64,000 bases of DNA from Sebaldella termitidis ATCC 33386 (lineage in GTDB: Bacteria > Fusobacteriota > Fusobacteriia > Fusobacteriales > Leptotrichiaceae): positions 2,821,989 through 2,885,988 of the forward strand of contig NC_013517.1 in the NCBI RefSeq assembly GCF_000024405.1, read 5' to 3'. Both the position numbers and the translations under genes were made by a program. Below, in pieces: positions 9,213 through 18,376 of the stretch (its first letter is position 1; each line of letters begins with the position of its first letter). The notes beneath the pieces are model-generated. The model had not been told where the DNA came from. It made no database searches and saw only the letters and a program-made list of their open reading frames with translations.

Positions 9213-10181
9213 TTATTTTGAAAAAATTCTTTTTCTATAAGCCTTTCCGTCATCTGTATGAGCATATGCCACTATTTCATTTATATTAGACAGATTATTT
9301 TCAGTACAATAGTTGATAAGTCCCTGTTTTATCTCAACAGCTGCAAGAGGATTCTGAAAAAATCCTGTTCCTACAGATATTGCCGAGGCGCCTGCCATAA
9401 AAAATTCCAGAGCATCTTCCGCAGTGCTTATTCCTCCCATACCAAGCAAAGGAATTGATACCGCATTAGATACCTGATATACCATTCGCAAAGCTACAGG
9501 CTTCACTGCCGGTCCTGATAAACCGCCGAATATATTGCCGAGCAGAGGCTTCTTTTTATTTATATCTATGGACATGCCCAGCAGTGTATTGATCAAAGAA
9601 AGCGCATCTGCACCCTCGGCTTCCACTAATTTTGCTATTCCCGCTATATCAGTAACATTAGGTGAAAGCTTTACTATCAAAGGTTTTTTAGTGACCCTTC
9701 TTACTTCCCTTGTTACTTTTGCTGCCATATCAGGATTAGCCCCGAATGCCATACCCCCGTCTTTTACATTAGGACATGATATATTCAGCTCTATCGCTTT
9801 TATTACATCTATAGCTTCTGCTCTTTCAGCTATTTCTATATACTCTTCCAGAATTTTTCCGTTTATATTCGCAATTACAGGAACTTTTAGTTCTCTTTCC
9901 AGCAACGGCGCTGTTTCTCTTTCAAAATAATCTATCCCGGGATTTTCCAAGCCTACTGAATTCAGCATTCCGGCAGGAGTTTCTGCTATTCTTATTCCAT
10001 AATTTCCTTCTCTCGGCTCTGGAGTGAGTCCTTTTATCAAAACTGCACCAAGTTCATTTGGATCAAAATAATCCTTATATTCCAGTCCGAATCCGAAACA
10101 TCCGCTTGCAGTCATTATCGGATTTTCCAGATCCAGACCGGCAAAATTCATTTTTAAAAAATTCAAAATTCCACCTCGCAT
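9213..10181 (-). CDS. pyrD: Dihydroorotate dehydrogenase, catalytic subunit (class 1B)
   Basis: Oxidises dihydroorotate to orotate with FMN, in the cytosol. The catalytic cysteine lies in ELNISCPNVKDGG, and the FMN-binding segments NPIMTASGCFGFG and GMGGISTAEDALEF are present. The catalytic Cys (rather than Ser) plus the neighbouring pyrK identify class 1B, which passes electrons through PyrK to NAD. The ATG at 10181 (weak GGGAA upstream) gives 322 residues; homology would also allow a start 5 to 10 codons later, so the N-terminus is uncertain by that much. Confidence 0.95.
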   Translation of the reverse strand: MRGGILNFLKMNFAGLDLENPIMTASGCFGFGLEYKDYFDPNELGAVLIKGLTPEPREGNYGIRIAETPAGMLNSVGLENPGIDYFERETAPLLERELKVPVIANINGKILEEYIEIAERAEAIDVIKAIELNISCPNVKDGGMAFGANPDMAAKVTREVRRVTKKPLIVKLSPNVTDIAGIAKLVEAEGADALSLINTLLGMSIDINKKKPLLGNIFGGLSGPAVKPVALRMVYQVSNAVSIPLLGMGGISTAEDALEFFMAGASAISVGTGFFQNPLAAVEIKQGLINYCTENNLSNINEIVAYAHTDDGKAYRKRIFSK

Positions 10182-10203
10182 TTATTTTTTCCCGTTTTAT
10201 TAT

Positions 10204-11019
10204 TTATATACATTTCGCACTGCACTCTTCCTCTGTCATACGAGAAAGGCTTTTTATTATAATTTTACTGTTAAATACAGGACCGTCATGGCATACCTTT
10301 TTCATACCCTCTGTAGTTTTTATCGAGCATCCCACACACGCCTTTACTCCGCACGCCATTCTCTCTTCCATGGAAACTTCGCATTGTACATTATTTTTTT
10401 CTGCAATTTCTGCTATTTTTTCCATCATTATATGAGGGCCGCATGTATAAATTATATCAGCTGCCCCGTTTTTCAGATAGCTTTCAAGAAGCTCCGTTAC
10501 AAAAGCCTTCTTACCTATACTCCCGTCATCACTGCATATTTTCAAATCGATATTTTCACTATCAAAATTTTCCAGTATTTTCAAGGCTTCCATATCTCTT
10601 CCCCCTGCTATGAAAACTATTCTGTTGCTTTCCTTTATATTTTTGATAAGCTGCTTTAAAGGGGCAAGTCCTATTCCTCCGCCTATGACTACAGCAGTTT
10701 TATCTTTTATCCCGGTACCGAACCCTTTTCCCAAAGGCCCTTGTATATTTATATATTCGTCTTTTTTATATTCTGATATCTCTTTAGTACCTTTTCCTGT
10801 TATTTTATATACGAACTCAAGAATTCTCTCATCTTCGTCTATATAATGAAGACTTATTGCCCTTTTCAGAATCTTAGCCCCGTCACGGCATTTCAGCAGA
10901 TAAAACTGACCGGCTTCCGGTACTATACATTCGTCGTTCATTTTTACCCTTAAAAGATAATTATCTTTTCCAATCTCTCTGTTTTCCAGAATTTTTACAT
11001 CATTTAAAAAATTTTTCAT
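10204..11019 (-). CDS. pyrK: Dihydroorotate dehydrogenase electron-transfer subunit
   Basis: Partner of PyrD class 1B that carries FAD and a [2Fe-2S] cluster and delivers electrons from dihydroorotate to NAD. It has a ferredoxin-reductase-like fold: the nucleotide-binding loop is VVIGGGIGLAPLKQL near residue 110. The C-terminal cluster cysteines lie in ACGVKACVGCS and the following KVCHDGP. The length (271 residues) is typical. AAAGGAGG precedes the ATG. Its position directly before pyrD fits co-expression of the heterotetramer. Confidence 0.95.
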   Translation of the reverse strand: MKNFLNDVKILENREIGKDNYLLRVKMNDECIVPEAGQFYLLKCRDGAKILKRAISLHYIDEDERILEFVYKITGKGTKEISEYKKDEYINIQGPLGKGFGTGIKDKTAVVIGGGIGLAPLKQLIKNIKESNRIVFIAGGRDMEALKILENFDSENIDLKICSDDGSIGKKAFVTELLESYLKNGAADIIYTCGPHIMMEKIAEIAEKNNVQCEVSMEERMACGVKACVGCSIKTTEGMKKVCHDGPVFNSKIIIKSLSRMTEEECSAKCI

Positions 11020-11041
11020 TTGCCCTCCTTTTATCAGTTTT

Positions 11042-11491
11042 TTACTTTAATATTATATCTGTATATTTTATCACTTTTTCACAATATATACATCTATATT
11101 TTCTTCCGTGACTGTCACTTTCATTTAAAAATTTTATTTCTACCTTCTCGCTGTTCGTTATGCATCTGCTGTTATTGCACTTTACTATCCCGTTTATTTC
11201 CTTAGGCTCGGGTACTTCCTTTTTTTCTTTTACCTTGAAGTCTTCTATTATATTTATTGTAGCTCCCGGAGCTATAAGAGATATTTTCTCCAGCTCTTCT
11301 TTTGTAAGAGTTCTGCATGCTACCTTTACTATCCCTTTTTTCCCCAGTGAATTGCTTGTAAGATTAAATGCCACCGTCACAGTTTCCCTGAAATTTTTCA
11401 AATCCAGTATTTCTACTACTTTCAAAGCAGTATCTGTAGGAAGATGATCTATTACAGTTCCGTTTTTTATTGCAGATATTTGTAATTCCAT
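11042..11491 (-). CDS. pyrI: Aspartate carbamoyltransferase regulatory subunit
   Basis: Nucleotide-binding regulatory chain of class B aspartate transcarbamylase, through which CTP and ATP control flux into pyrimidines. The N-terminal nucleotide-binding domain carries GTVIDHLPTDTALKVVEIL. The C-terminal zinc domain has the four structural cysteines as CNNSRC and CIYC. The length of 149 residues is standard. It follows pyrB by 7 bases, the usual pyrBI order, so the enzyme should be allosteric. Confidence 0.95.
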   Translation of the reverse strand: MELQISAIKNGTVIDHLPTDTALKVVEILDLKNFRETVTVAFNLTSNSLGKKGIVKVACRTLTKEELEKISLIAPGATINIIEDFKVKEKKEVPEPKEINGIVKCNNSRCITNSEKVEIKFLNESDSHGRKYRCIYCEKVIKYTDIILK

Positions 11492-11498
11492 ATTTTCA

Positions 11499-12434
11499 CT
11501 ACCCTTCTATCTTTTCTTTTATTCCCAGTGCTGTCAGCATCATTGCCTGTCTTACGGGAACTCCGTTTTTTGCCTGCTTAAAATAAAGCGCATGTTTTGT
11601 ATCGTCCAGATCTGTATTTATCTCGTCTACTCTTGGAAGCGGATGTAATATTATCATATCATCCTTACACTTCCCTATTATATTCTCTTTTGAGATAACA
11701 TATATTCCTTTTACTTTTTCATACTCTTCCTCGTCGGGAAATCTTTCTCTCTGAACCCTTGTCATATAAAATACATCTATGTCTGCAAGACATTCCCTGA
11801 AATCTTCAAGTACTTCATATTCTATTCCCAGTTCTTCCAGATCATCCAGTATATATTCGGGTATTCTCAGTATTTCAGGTGCTATAAAGTATATTTTCGG
11901 ATTAAAATGACTTATGGCCTTTACCAGTGAATGTACTGTTCTTCCATATTTCAGATCTCCTACAAAAGCTATTTTCATGTTATCCAAAGTCTTTTTTTCT
12001 TTAAGAATCGTATACAGGTCAAGTAAAGTCTGGCTTGGATGCTGATTAACGCCGTCTCCCGCATTCAGTACAGGCACCTTTGAAGCTTCTGCCGCTACTC
12101 TTGCAGAACCGTCAAGAGGATGTCTTATTACTATTAAGTCTGAGTATGACTCTGCCATTTTTATCGTATCTGACAATGTTTCACCTTTTTTTACCGATGT
12201 CCCGTCCGGCGAGTCAAATCCCAGTACCTGAGCCCCGAGTCTTTGTGCTGCTGACTGAAATGACAGTCTTGTTCTTGTACTTGGTTCGAAAAATAAAGTC
12301 GATATAATTTTGCCTTTTAACAGCTCCCCCTTATTCTCATCGTTTTCCACTTCTTCAGATATTTTCAAAATGTGAAGTATCTCCTCTTTACTAAAATCCC
12401 TCATAGATATAATATCTTTTCTAGACTTTTTCAA
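11499..12434 (-). CDS. pyrB: Aspartate carbamoyltransferase catalytic subunit
   Basis: Condenses carbamoyl phosphate with aspartate, the committed step of UMP synthesis. The carbamoyl-phosphate motif FFEPSTRTRLSFQSA and the later HPSQTLLDL, HPLPRVDEI and GVPVRQAMM segments are all present. The length (311 residues) is typical. The start is a TTG at 12434, correctly spaced after AGGAGG; the nearby ATG is in another frame and closes at once. It sits between carB (64-base gap) and pyrI. Confidence 0.95.
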   Translation of the reverse strand: MKKSRKDIISMRDFSKEEILHILKISEEVENDENKGELLKGKIISTLFFEPSTRTRLSFQSAAQRLGAQVLGFDSPDGTSVKKGETLSDTIKMAESYSDLIVIRHPLDGSARVAAEASKVPVLNAGDGVNQHPSQTLLDLYTILKEKKTLDNMKIAFVGDLKYGRTVHSLVKAISHFNPKIYFIAPEILRIPEYILDDLEELGIEYEVLEDFRECLADIDVFYMTRVQRERFPDEEEYEKVKGIYVISKENIIGKCKDDMIILHPLPRVDEINTDLDDTKHALYFKQAKNGVPVRQAMMLTALGIKEKIEG

Positions 12435-12498
12435 AACATGTCCTCCTTATATTTTAGAATTAGTGTATATTTCCATTTTATTACTGCTGTCATAATTA

Positions 12499-15400
12499 CT
12501 ATTTTTGACTGTTCATTTCATAAATTTCTGTTTCTTTTTTATGCAGTCCTTTTTCCAGTATCCCTAATACTGCATTTAGAGTGTCCAGTGATGTAAGTAC
12601 CTCTATCCCGTATTCCACAGCAGTTCTTCTTATTTTAAAACCGTCTCTTTGTGAATCATTTGCTTTGGTAGGTGTATTTATCAATATGTCTATTTCTCTG
12701 TTTTTCAGCTTATCAAGTATGTTAGGCGAGTCTCCGCTGATTTTATTTATTACCTCGGATTCTATGCCGTGTTCTTTTAAAAATTTATATGTTCCTTCTG
12801 TCGCAGACAGCTTATAATTTTGCTTGGCAAGCTTTTTTGCAAGCGGCAGAAATTCAGCCTTATCATTGTCATTCAGAGTAACAAGGGCTTTTTTCCCGCT
12901 TTCCGGATATTTTTTATCTGCAGCAAGAAGTCCTTTGTAGACAGCTTCCTCGTATGTCTTCCCTACACCCAGTACTTCACCGGTAGACTTCATCTCCGGT
13001 CCCAGTGATATTTCAATTCCTTCTATCTTTTCAGTGGAAAATACAGGTACTTTTACTGCTATCAGTTTAGGCTCCTTATACACTCCAGTTCCATATCCCA
13101 TATCCTTCAGCTTTTCTCCCAGAGCTGCTCTTGTTGCCAGTTCAATTACCGGAATACCTGTTATTTTAGATACATATGGAACAGTTCTTGATGATCTTGG
13201 ATTTACCTCGATTATATAAAGCTCCTCTTTGTATGCAATAAATTGTATATTTATCATCCCGAGAATTTCCAGCTCTCTGGCAAGTACTTTTGTTATTTCC
13301 TCTACTTTTTTCTTTATATCCTCACTTACGTTCTGAGTAGGACACACAGTTATGGAATCTCCCGAGTGGACACCAGCTCTCTCAAGATGTTCCATAATGC
13401 TCGGAATCAATATGTCCTCACCGTCACATATAGCGTCTACTTCTATCTCCGCCCCGTTTAGATACTTATCTATAAGAACGGGATTTTCACTGTCTCTGTA
13501 AAATGCAGATTCCAGATATTTTCTCAGGTTGCATTCGTCATAGCATATTTCCATTCCCTGTCCGCCGAGTACATAAGACGGTCTTACCAGAACGGGATAT
13601 TCTATAGCTTCTGCTGTCTTCACGCCCTCTTCTGCCGTCCATACTGCCTTGCCCTCCGGTTTTTTTATTTTCAATCTGTCAGTAAGTTTATCAAACTTTT
13701 CTCTGTCCTCTGCCTCATCTATTTTTTCAAAAGATGTCCCTATTATTTTTATTCCTTTTTTTGTGAGTTCTCCTGCGAGCTTTATTGCAGTCTGACCGCC
13801 AAACTGAAGTATAACTCCTTCCGGCTTTTCTTTTTCCACTATTTCCAAAACATCCTCAGCTGTAAGCGGCTCAAAATAAAGCTTATCAGCTGTGGAAAAA
13901 TCTGTTGATACAGTTTCCGGATTATTATTAATTATAATTGATTCTATTCCCATTTTTTTCAGTGCTGCTATATTATGAACAGTACAATAGTCAAACTCTA
14001 TACCCTGTCCTATCCGTATAGGCCCTGACCCTATTACTATTATCTTCCTTCTGTCACTTACCACCACTTCGTCATATTTGTCATAAGTAGAATAATAATA
14101 TGGGGAAACCGCCTCAAATTCTGCTGCACATGTATCTACCATTTTATATACCGGTTTTATACCGTATTCTTTTCTTTTCAGTCTTATATCTTCTGTGCTT
14201 ATTCCCATAAGCTCCGCTATTCCCTTATCGGAAAAACCTTTTCTCTTTAATTTTTTCAGATATTCCATATTCAGATCGTTAAATGTCATATCCTTTAGCT
14301 GTTCTTCCTGTTTTACTATCCATTCTATCTTCTCTATAAAGAAAATATCTATTCCTGTAAGTCTGGCAAGCTGTCTTTTTACATAACCTCTTCTCAGCAT
14401 TTCTGCAAGATCAAATATTCTCTCATCATCTGGCTTTTGTATTCTTTCTTTCAGTTCTTCAAGACTTCTTTTCGCCGATGCCGGATGCATCAGATTATCA
14501 CGGTTTATTTCCAGTGATCTTATCCCTTTCAGAAAGGCACTTTCAAAATTATTTCCTATAGCCATTATTTCTCCAGTGGCCATCATCTTCGTTCCAAGCT
14601 TTCTGTCTACCTTCTGAAATTTATCAAAAGGCCACTTTGGTATTTTTACTACCACATAGTCTATAGCAGGCTCATGGCATGCAAATGTCTCCCCAGTCAC
14701 TTCATTTTTCACCTCATCCAGCGTATATCCCAGCGAAAGCTTTGCCGCTACCCTTGCTATGGGATAGCCTGTTGCTTTGGAAGCAAGCGCTGATGATCTT
14801 GAAACCCTCGGGTTTATTTCTATTATGGCATATTCAAATGACAGGGGATTCAGTGCAAACTGAACATTACATCCTCCCACTATCCCTATTTCATTTATTA
14901 TTTTTATCGATGATGTACGCAGCATCTGATATTCTTTGTCCGAAAGTGTCTGTGACGGTGCTGTTACTATCGAATCTCCTGTATGTATCCCTACAGGATC
15001 GATATTTTCCATGTTGCAGACAGTTATACAGTTCCCGTCTTTATCCCGTATTACTTCGTATTCTATCTCTTTCCATCCAAGTATTGATTTCTCTACAAGA
15101 ACCTGTCCCACTCTTGATAATTGCAATCCTTTCAAAAGTATATCCTTCAGTTCTTCAGGACTTCCGGCTATACCGCCTCCGCTTCCCCCAAGAGTATATG
15201 CCGGTCTTACTACTACAGGATATCCTATCTTTGCGGCAAAATCCTGTCCGTCCTCAAGGTTTGTCACTATACTGGAATCTATTACCGGTTCTCCTATTTT
15301 CATCATACTTTCTCTGAAAAGCTCTCTGTCCTCACCCTTTTTTATAGATTCTATAGAAGTTCCTATTATATTTACATTATACTTTTCCAGTATTCCCGCA

Positions 15401-15708
15401 TCTTTTAGCTCCACAGCCAGATTCAGGGCCGTCTGACCGCCCATTCCGGGAAGAAGTGAGTCTGGTTTTTCTCGTGCTATTATTTTTTCTATAGTCTGTA
15501 TATTCATTGGTTCTATATATATCTTATCAGCCGTTTTACTATCTGTCATTATAGTTGCCGGATTTGAATTTATCAATACTACCTCTATGCCTTCTTCTCT
15601 CAAGGCTTCACATGCCTGTGTACCTGAATAGTCAAACTCTGCCGCCTGACCTATAACTATAGGTCCTGACCCTATTACAAGTACTTTTTTTATGGAATCG
15701 TTTTTCAT
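12499..15708 (-). CDS. carB: Carbamoyl phosphate synthase large subunit
   Basis: Makes carbamoyl phosphate from bicarbonate, two ATP and ammonia supplied by CarA. It shows the internal duplication of the family: two ATP-grasp halves beginning [23 protein letters not shown] and [20 protein letters not shown], each with its own EINPRVSR or EVNPRSSRT motif. A C-terminal methylglyoxal-synthase-like regulatory domain follows from about residue 930. I chose the ATG at 15708, 6 bases after a perfect AGGAGG, giving 1,069 residues; the frame is open 13 codons further upstream but without a ribosome binding site. Second gene of the pyr operon. Confidence 0.96.
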   Translation of the reverse strand: MKNDSIKKVLVIGSGPIVIGQAAEFDYSGTQACEALREEGIEVVLINSNPATIMTDSKTADKIYIEPMNIQTIEKIIAREKPDSLLPGMGGQTALNLAVELKDAGILEKYNVNIIGTSIESIKKGEDRELFRESMMKIGEPVIDSSIVTNLEDGQDFAAKIGYPVVVRPAYTLGGSGGGIAGSPEELKDILLKGLQLSRVGQVLVEKSILGWKEIEYEVIRDKDGNCITVCNMENIDPVGIHTGDSIVTAPSQTLSDKEYQMLRTSSIKIINEIGIVGGCNVQFALNPLSFEYAIIEINPRVSRSSALASKATGYPIARVAAKLSLGYTLDEVKNEVTGETFACHEPAIDYVVVKIPKWPFDKFQKVDRKLGTKMMATGEIMAIGNNFESAFLKGIRSLEINRDNLMHPASAKRSLEELKERIQKPDDERIFDLAEMLRRGYVKRQLARLTGIDIFFIEKIEWIVKQEEQLKDMTFNDLNMEYLKKLKRKGFSDKGIAELMGISTEDIRLKRKEYGIKPVYKMVDTCAAEFEAVSPYYYSTYDKYDEVVVSDRRKIIVIGSGPIRIGQGIEFDYCTVHNIAALKKMGIESIIINNNPETVSTDFSTADKLYFEPLTAEDVLEIVEKEKPEGVILQFGGQTAIKLAGELTKKGIKIIGTSFEKIDEAEDREKFDKLTDRLKIKKPEGKAVWTAEEGVKTAEAIEYPVLVRPSYVLGGQGMEICYDECNLRKYLESAFYRDSENPVLIDKYLNGAEIEVDAICDGEDILIPSIMEHLERAGVHSGDSITVCPTQNVSEDIKKKVEEITKVLARELEILGMINIQFIAYKEELYIIEVNPRSSRTVPYVSKITGIPVIELATRAALGEKLKDMGYGTGVYKEPKLIAVKVPVFSTEKIEGIEISLGPEMKSTGEVLGVGKTYEEAVYKGLLAADKKYPESGKKALVTLNDNDKAEFLPLAKKLAKQNYKLSATEGTYKFLKEHGIESEVINKISGDSPNILDKLKNREIDILINTPTKANDSQRDGFKIRRTAVEYGIEVLTSLDTLNAVLGILEKGLHKKETEIYEMNSQK

Positions 15709-15786
15709 TTTTTCCTCCTGCCGATGGTTTATTTTACCTCTGTTCAACTACTTTATAATATCTGTAAAGACAGCTAAATTTCGTTT

Positions 15787-16842
15787 TTATCCCTCTCTTA
15801 TCATATTAAGAAAATCATCAAAAATATATGCAGTTTCTTCCGGACCCGGAGAAGCTTCCGGGTGAAACTGTACTGTATACACCTTCAGCTCCTTATTTTT
15901 CATTCCCTCAATGGAATTATCATTTAGATTCACATGACTAAGCACTGTTCCTTCCGGAAGCTCGGTTACTTTATAGCCGTGATTCTGTGAGCTTATATAT
16001 ATTTTATTTTTTTCTATGTCTTTTACCGGATGGTTTCCTCCCCTGTGCCCGAATCTCATTTTTGCTGTTTTTCCGCCCATTGCCAGTGCTGCTATCTGAT
16101 GTCCCAGACATATTCCTATTACAGGTTTTTTTCCTATTACTTTTTTTACCAGTTCTATTGCTTCCGGAAGATCTTCCGGATCTCCGGGACCGTTTGAAAG
16201 AAACAATGCGTCCGGATTATACTCCATGATTGTTTCATAGTCAGTATATGCAGGAAATACTCTTATATCACAGTTTCTCTTTGCGAAAGATTCTATTATG
16301 TGTTTTTTTATTCCAAAATCTATTATTGCTATTTTTTCTTTACTGCCCTCTATTTTAAGTATATCTTTTCTTGTAACCTGCTTTACGGCATCAGAATTTG
16401 AGAATGAAAAAAATATATTCCCGAGTTCTTCCTGTGACAAATCTCTGGTAGTAATAACTGCTTTTTTTGTCCCAGTATCCCTTATTATCCTTGTTAGGTG
16501 TCTTGTATCTATATTTTTTAGTCCCATTACTTTATTTTGCTTTAAATATGCCTCAAGCGTTATCTCACACCTGAAATTATTCGGGAGTTTTGCATCCTCT
16601 TTTATAATAAACCCTTTTACCCTTACCCTGTCAGACTGCATGTCCTCCAGATTAATTCCATAGTTTCCTATAAGCGGATAAGTCATAACCACTATCTGCC
16701 CGTGATAAGACGGATCTGTAAGTACTTCCTGATATCCTGTCATAACTGTGGTAAATACAAGTTCACCCACTGTTTCTTCCAGATAACCGAAAGCTTCACC
16801 GTGAAAAATCATGCCGTTTTCTAAAATCAGTTTTGCTTTCAT
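15787..16842 (-). CDS. carA: Carbamoyl phosphate synthase small subunit
   Basis: Glutamine amidotransferase chain that hydrolyses glutamine and channels ammonia to CarB. The N-terminal CPSase_sm domain begins AKLILENGMIFHGEAFGY. The class I glutaminase domain has the nucleophile elbow GICLGHQ and the His/Glu pair in VQFHPEASPGP. The ATG at 16842 follows GGAGG by 4 bases and gives 351 residues. The frame is open 20 codons further up, but that stretch lies in the attenuator and is not expected to be translated. First structural gene of the pyr operon. Confidence 0.96.
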   Translation of the reverse strand: MKAKLILENGMIFHGEAFGYLEETVGELVFTTVMTGYQEVLTDPSYHGQIVVMTYPLIGNYGINLEDMQSDRVRVKGFIIKEDAKLPNNFRCEITLEAYLKQNKVMGLKNIDTRHLTRIIRDTGTKKAVITTRDLSQEELGNIFFSFSNSDAVKQVTRKDILKIEGSKEKIAIIDFGIKKHIIESFAKRNCDIRVFPAYTDYETIMEYNPDALFLSNGPGDPEDLPEAIELVKKVIGKKPVIGICLGHQIAALAMGGKTAKMRFGHRGGNHPVKDIEKNKIYISSQNHGYKVTELPEGTVLSHVNLNDNSIEGMKNKELKVYTVQFHPEASPGPEETAYIFDDFLNMIREG

Positions 16843-16866
16843 AATTCCTCCTAAAATGTATATCAT

Positions 16867-16907
16867 AAAAAAAGAATAATAATTATTAACTAAAATAACC
16901 ATTATTC
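16867..16907 (-). terminator. Attenuator-like terminator in the pyr operon leader
   Basis: On the minus strand GAATAATGGTTATT pairs with AATAATTATTATTC across a 6-base loop. The stem has 14 pairs, two of them G-U pairs that only exist in minus-strand RNA, and T7 (16867-16873) follows directly. It lies 25 bases before the carA start, between promoter and first structural gene, so it would stop transcription before the operon. The stem is AU-rich with one G-C pair, so its strength is uncertain. The leader-peptide stop codon (16886-16888) lies at the loop/3'-arm junction. Confidence 0.65.
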
Positions 16908-17068
16908 CTATTATGTTTATTATTTAAAAATATAAAGTAAGTATAAATATTAAAATATTTTATAATCTTAGTAATTAAGAGTACAAATAAGTAAGTAAAA
17001 TAATCAGAACTTTTAAAAATATCTTTTAACTTTTCAACAATTTTTTCTTTTAATATGTTTAGTTCCAT
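16886..17068 (-). CDS. Putative pyr operon leader peptide (60 residues)
   Basis: A 60-codon frame begins at ATG 17068, 34 bases after the predicted transcription start and 11 bases after GGAG. It ends inside the attenuator. Residues 22-59 are rich in Tyr and Phe (YFTYLFVLL, then KYFNIYTYFIF). A U5 run (16926-16930) lies 19 bases before the attenuator stem. In E. coli the pyrBI leader peptide couples translation to transcription: when UTP is low, polymerase pauses at U-runs, the ribosome catches up and blocks the terminator. The layout here would allow the same mechanism. The sequence shares no recognisable similarity with PyrL, and the function is inferred from position. Alternatively it could be a small membrane protein, since residues 24-48 are hydrophobic. 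Confidence 0.55.
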   Translation of the reverse strand: MELNILKEKIVEKLKDIFKSSDYFTYLFVLLITKIIKYFNIYTYFIFLNNKHNRNNGYFS

Positions 17069-17108
17069 TTCCCGACTTACTCCTCTCTTTATTTTAAACA
17101 TTTCTATT

Positions 17109-17137
17109 AGTTTAACAAATATAAAGAAGCAAGTCAA
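17109..17137 (-). promoter_or_regulatory. Promoter of the pyr operon
   Basis: On the minus strand TTGACT (17132-17137) is followed after 17 bases by TAAACT (17109-17114), with an upstream TG making an extended -10 (TTTGTTAAACT). Predicted start near 17102. The same extended -10 occurs before the potD-like gene at 54341-54346. Confidence 0.75.
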
Positions 17138-17272
17138 TAGATTTTATTTTTATTTTACTAAATTTTTTTTTATTAATCGCCGCCTTTTGCAGCAATATTC
17201 CGAGTAGTTTTTTAGATAAATTTTTTATTTAAAATTCTTATATTTTATTTAATCCTTTTATTTCCACCGTAA

Positions 17273-17848
17273 TTATTGCTGACTTTCTCCTGTAAAAAAT
17301 CTTTTTAATATATTGTAAACATTATTTATCTTTACAGATTTTAAGATTATTTCATTAACATGAAACAATATATATGAAACAGTGAGACCTAAAGCTATTC
17401 CCGCCAAGACATCGCTTAAGTAATGAACCTCGAGATAAAATCTTGACACTGCTATAATAAGTGCAATAACTCCTATCACATATTTATACCTCAGGTTATA
17501 AAAATAATATACTCCGAAAACTGCAAATGCTACTGCACTATGTGCTGAAGGAAATGAAGATGTCCCGGAAGTTTTTACTTTAGGTATGAAATTCATGTAT
17601 TCATACGGTCTTACCCTGTGAAATTCCTCTTTCAGATAATTAGTGAGAATGAAAACCGTTATAACTGTTATTAACAGTACTACTCCTTTATTTCTTGTTT
17701 TCTTTCCTGACAGTAATACTATCATTAAGATTATCCATATAATACCGTTATCTCCCAATGAAGTAAAAAATACCATTATCTTGTCCAGCAATGGATTTTG
17801 AATTAATTTTACAGCATTTACTGCTGTTTGATCCATAATATTTAACAT
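17273..17848 (-). CDS. PAP2-family membrane phosphatase
   Basis: The 191-residue protein has the three phosphatase motifs of the PAP2 family in order: KEEFHRVRP (KX6RP) near residue 70, PSAHS near 100, and SRFYLEVHYLSDV (SRX5HX3D) near 135. Several hydrophobic segments surround them, so it is an integral membrane enzyme with its active site on the outer face. Family members dephosphorylate undecaprenyl pyrophosphate, phosphatidylglycerophosphate or phosphatidic acid; the substrate cannot be told here. AGGAG lies 7 bases before the ATG. It has a paralogue at 19201-19755, aligned over nearly the full length, on the other side of the CRISPR locus. Confidence 0.9.
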   Translation of the reverse strand: MLNIMDQTAVNAVKLIQNPLLDKIMVFFTSLGDNGIIWIILMIVLLSGKKTRNKGVVLLITVITVFILTNYLKEEFHRVRPYEYMNFIPKVKTSGTSSFPSAHSAVAFAVFGVYYFYNLRYKYVIGVIALIIAVSRFYLEVHYLSDVLAGIALGLTVSYILFHVNEIILKSVKINNVYNILKRFFTGESQQ

Positions 17849-17986
17849 CCTTTTACTCCTGCCTGTTTATTATACTATCATTATATAATCCAATAAATAG
17901 ACCTGACTGTGATATAACTGAAAGTTTTATGAAAATTGCAGGTAGAGCGGATATTTTATTTTATTTTTATATTTGAACATATGTAT

Positions 17987-18024
17987 AAAAAAAGCCTTCC
18001 ATAAATTTTCAGGAAAGCTGTTTT
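17987..18024 (-). terminator. Terminator downstream of the CRISPR array
   Basis: On the minus strand AGCTTTCC and GGAAGGCT form a stem with one mismatch and an 11-base loop, followed by T7. It lies about 140 bases past the last CRISPR repeat in the direction of array transcription, with no gene between them. Confidence 0.6.
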
Positions 18025-18159
18025 AAAATCTGAAGTGATTTTATTTTGTTAGAATTTTTTTAAATAGTTATTTTTTCAATATTTAAGTTATGTTTTCAAA
18101 TATATTTTTGATAAATTCACATTGCTATTTATGCTTTTAGTATGAAATAACAACTATTA

Positions 18160-18322
18160 TTTTTTGCTCTAAGATAGTTATATTAATAGAAAACTCAATC
18201 AAAATAGGGTGTCAAAAGTACACTCATTTACATTCTAAGATAGTTATATTAATAGCTGTTAAATCCATGTTATAATATATTATCTTTTTGAAATTTACAT
18301 TCTAAGATAGTTATATTAATAG
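18160..18322 (-). CRISPR. Minimal CRISPR array: two full repeats, one degenerate end repeat, two spacers
   Basis: The 30-base repeat, read on the minus strand, is CTATTAATATAACTATCTTA followed by GAATGTAAAT. It occurs intact at 18293-18322 and 18226-18255. A third copy (18160-18189) keeps the first 22 bases and is degenerate at its 3' end, as is usual for the trailer-end repeat. Spacers are 37 bases (18256-18292) and 36 bases (18190-18225). Repeat length, the ATGTAAAT end and spacer size resemble the type I-B repeats of clostridia and fusobacteria. No cas gene lies in the window, so the array is isolated or depends on a distant locus. Spacer targets are unknown. Confidence 0.85.
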
Positions 18323-18347
18323 TCCAGCCTCTAAGAACCTTTTATTT

Positions 18348-18376
18348 ATTATACCTTGATTATCAGTTTTTGTCGA
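18348..18376 (-). promoter_or_regulatory. CRISPR leader promoter
   Basis: On the minus strand TCGACA (18371-18376) is followed after 17 bases by a perfect TATAAT (18348-18353). The predicted start, about 18341, lies 19 bases before the first repeat, so the array looks transcribable. Confidence 0.7.

Noticed and set aside
16843-16902. Upstream extension of carA by 20 codons
   Set aside because: It begins inside the attenuator hairpin with no ribosome binding site, whereas ATG 16842 has a perfect GGAGG.
18190-18225. Spacer as an insertion-sequence end (GGGTGTCAAAAGTACAC)
   Set aside because: It looks faintly like a transposon terminus, but it has exact spacer boundaries and no partner inverted repeat or target duplication.
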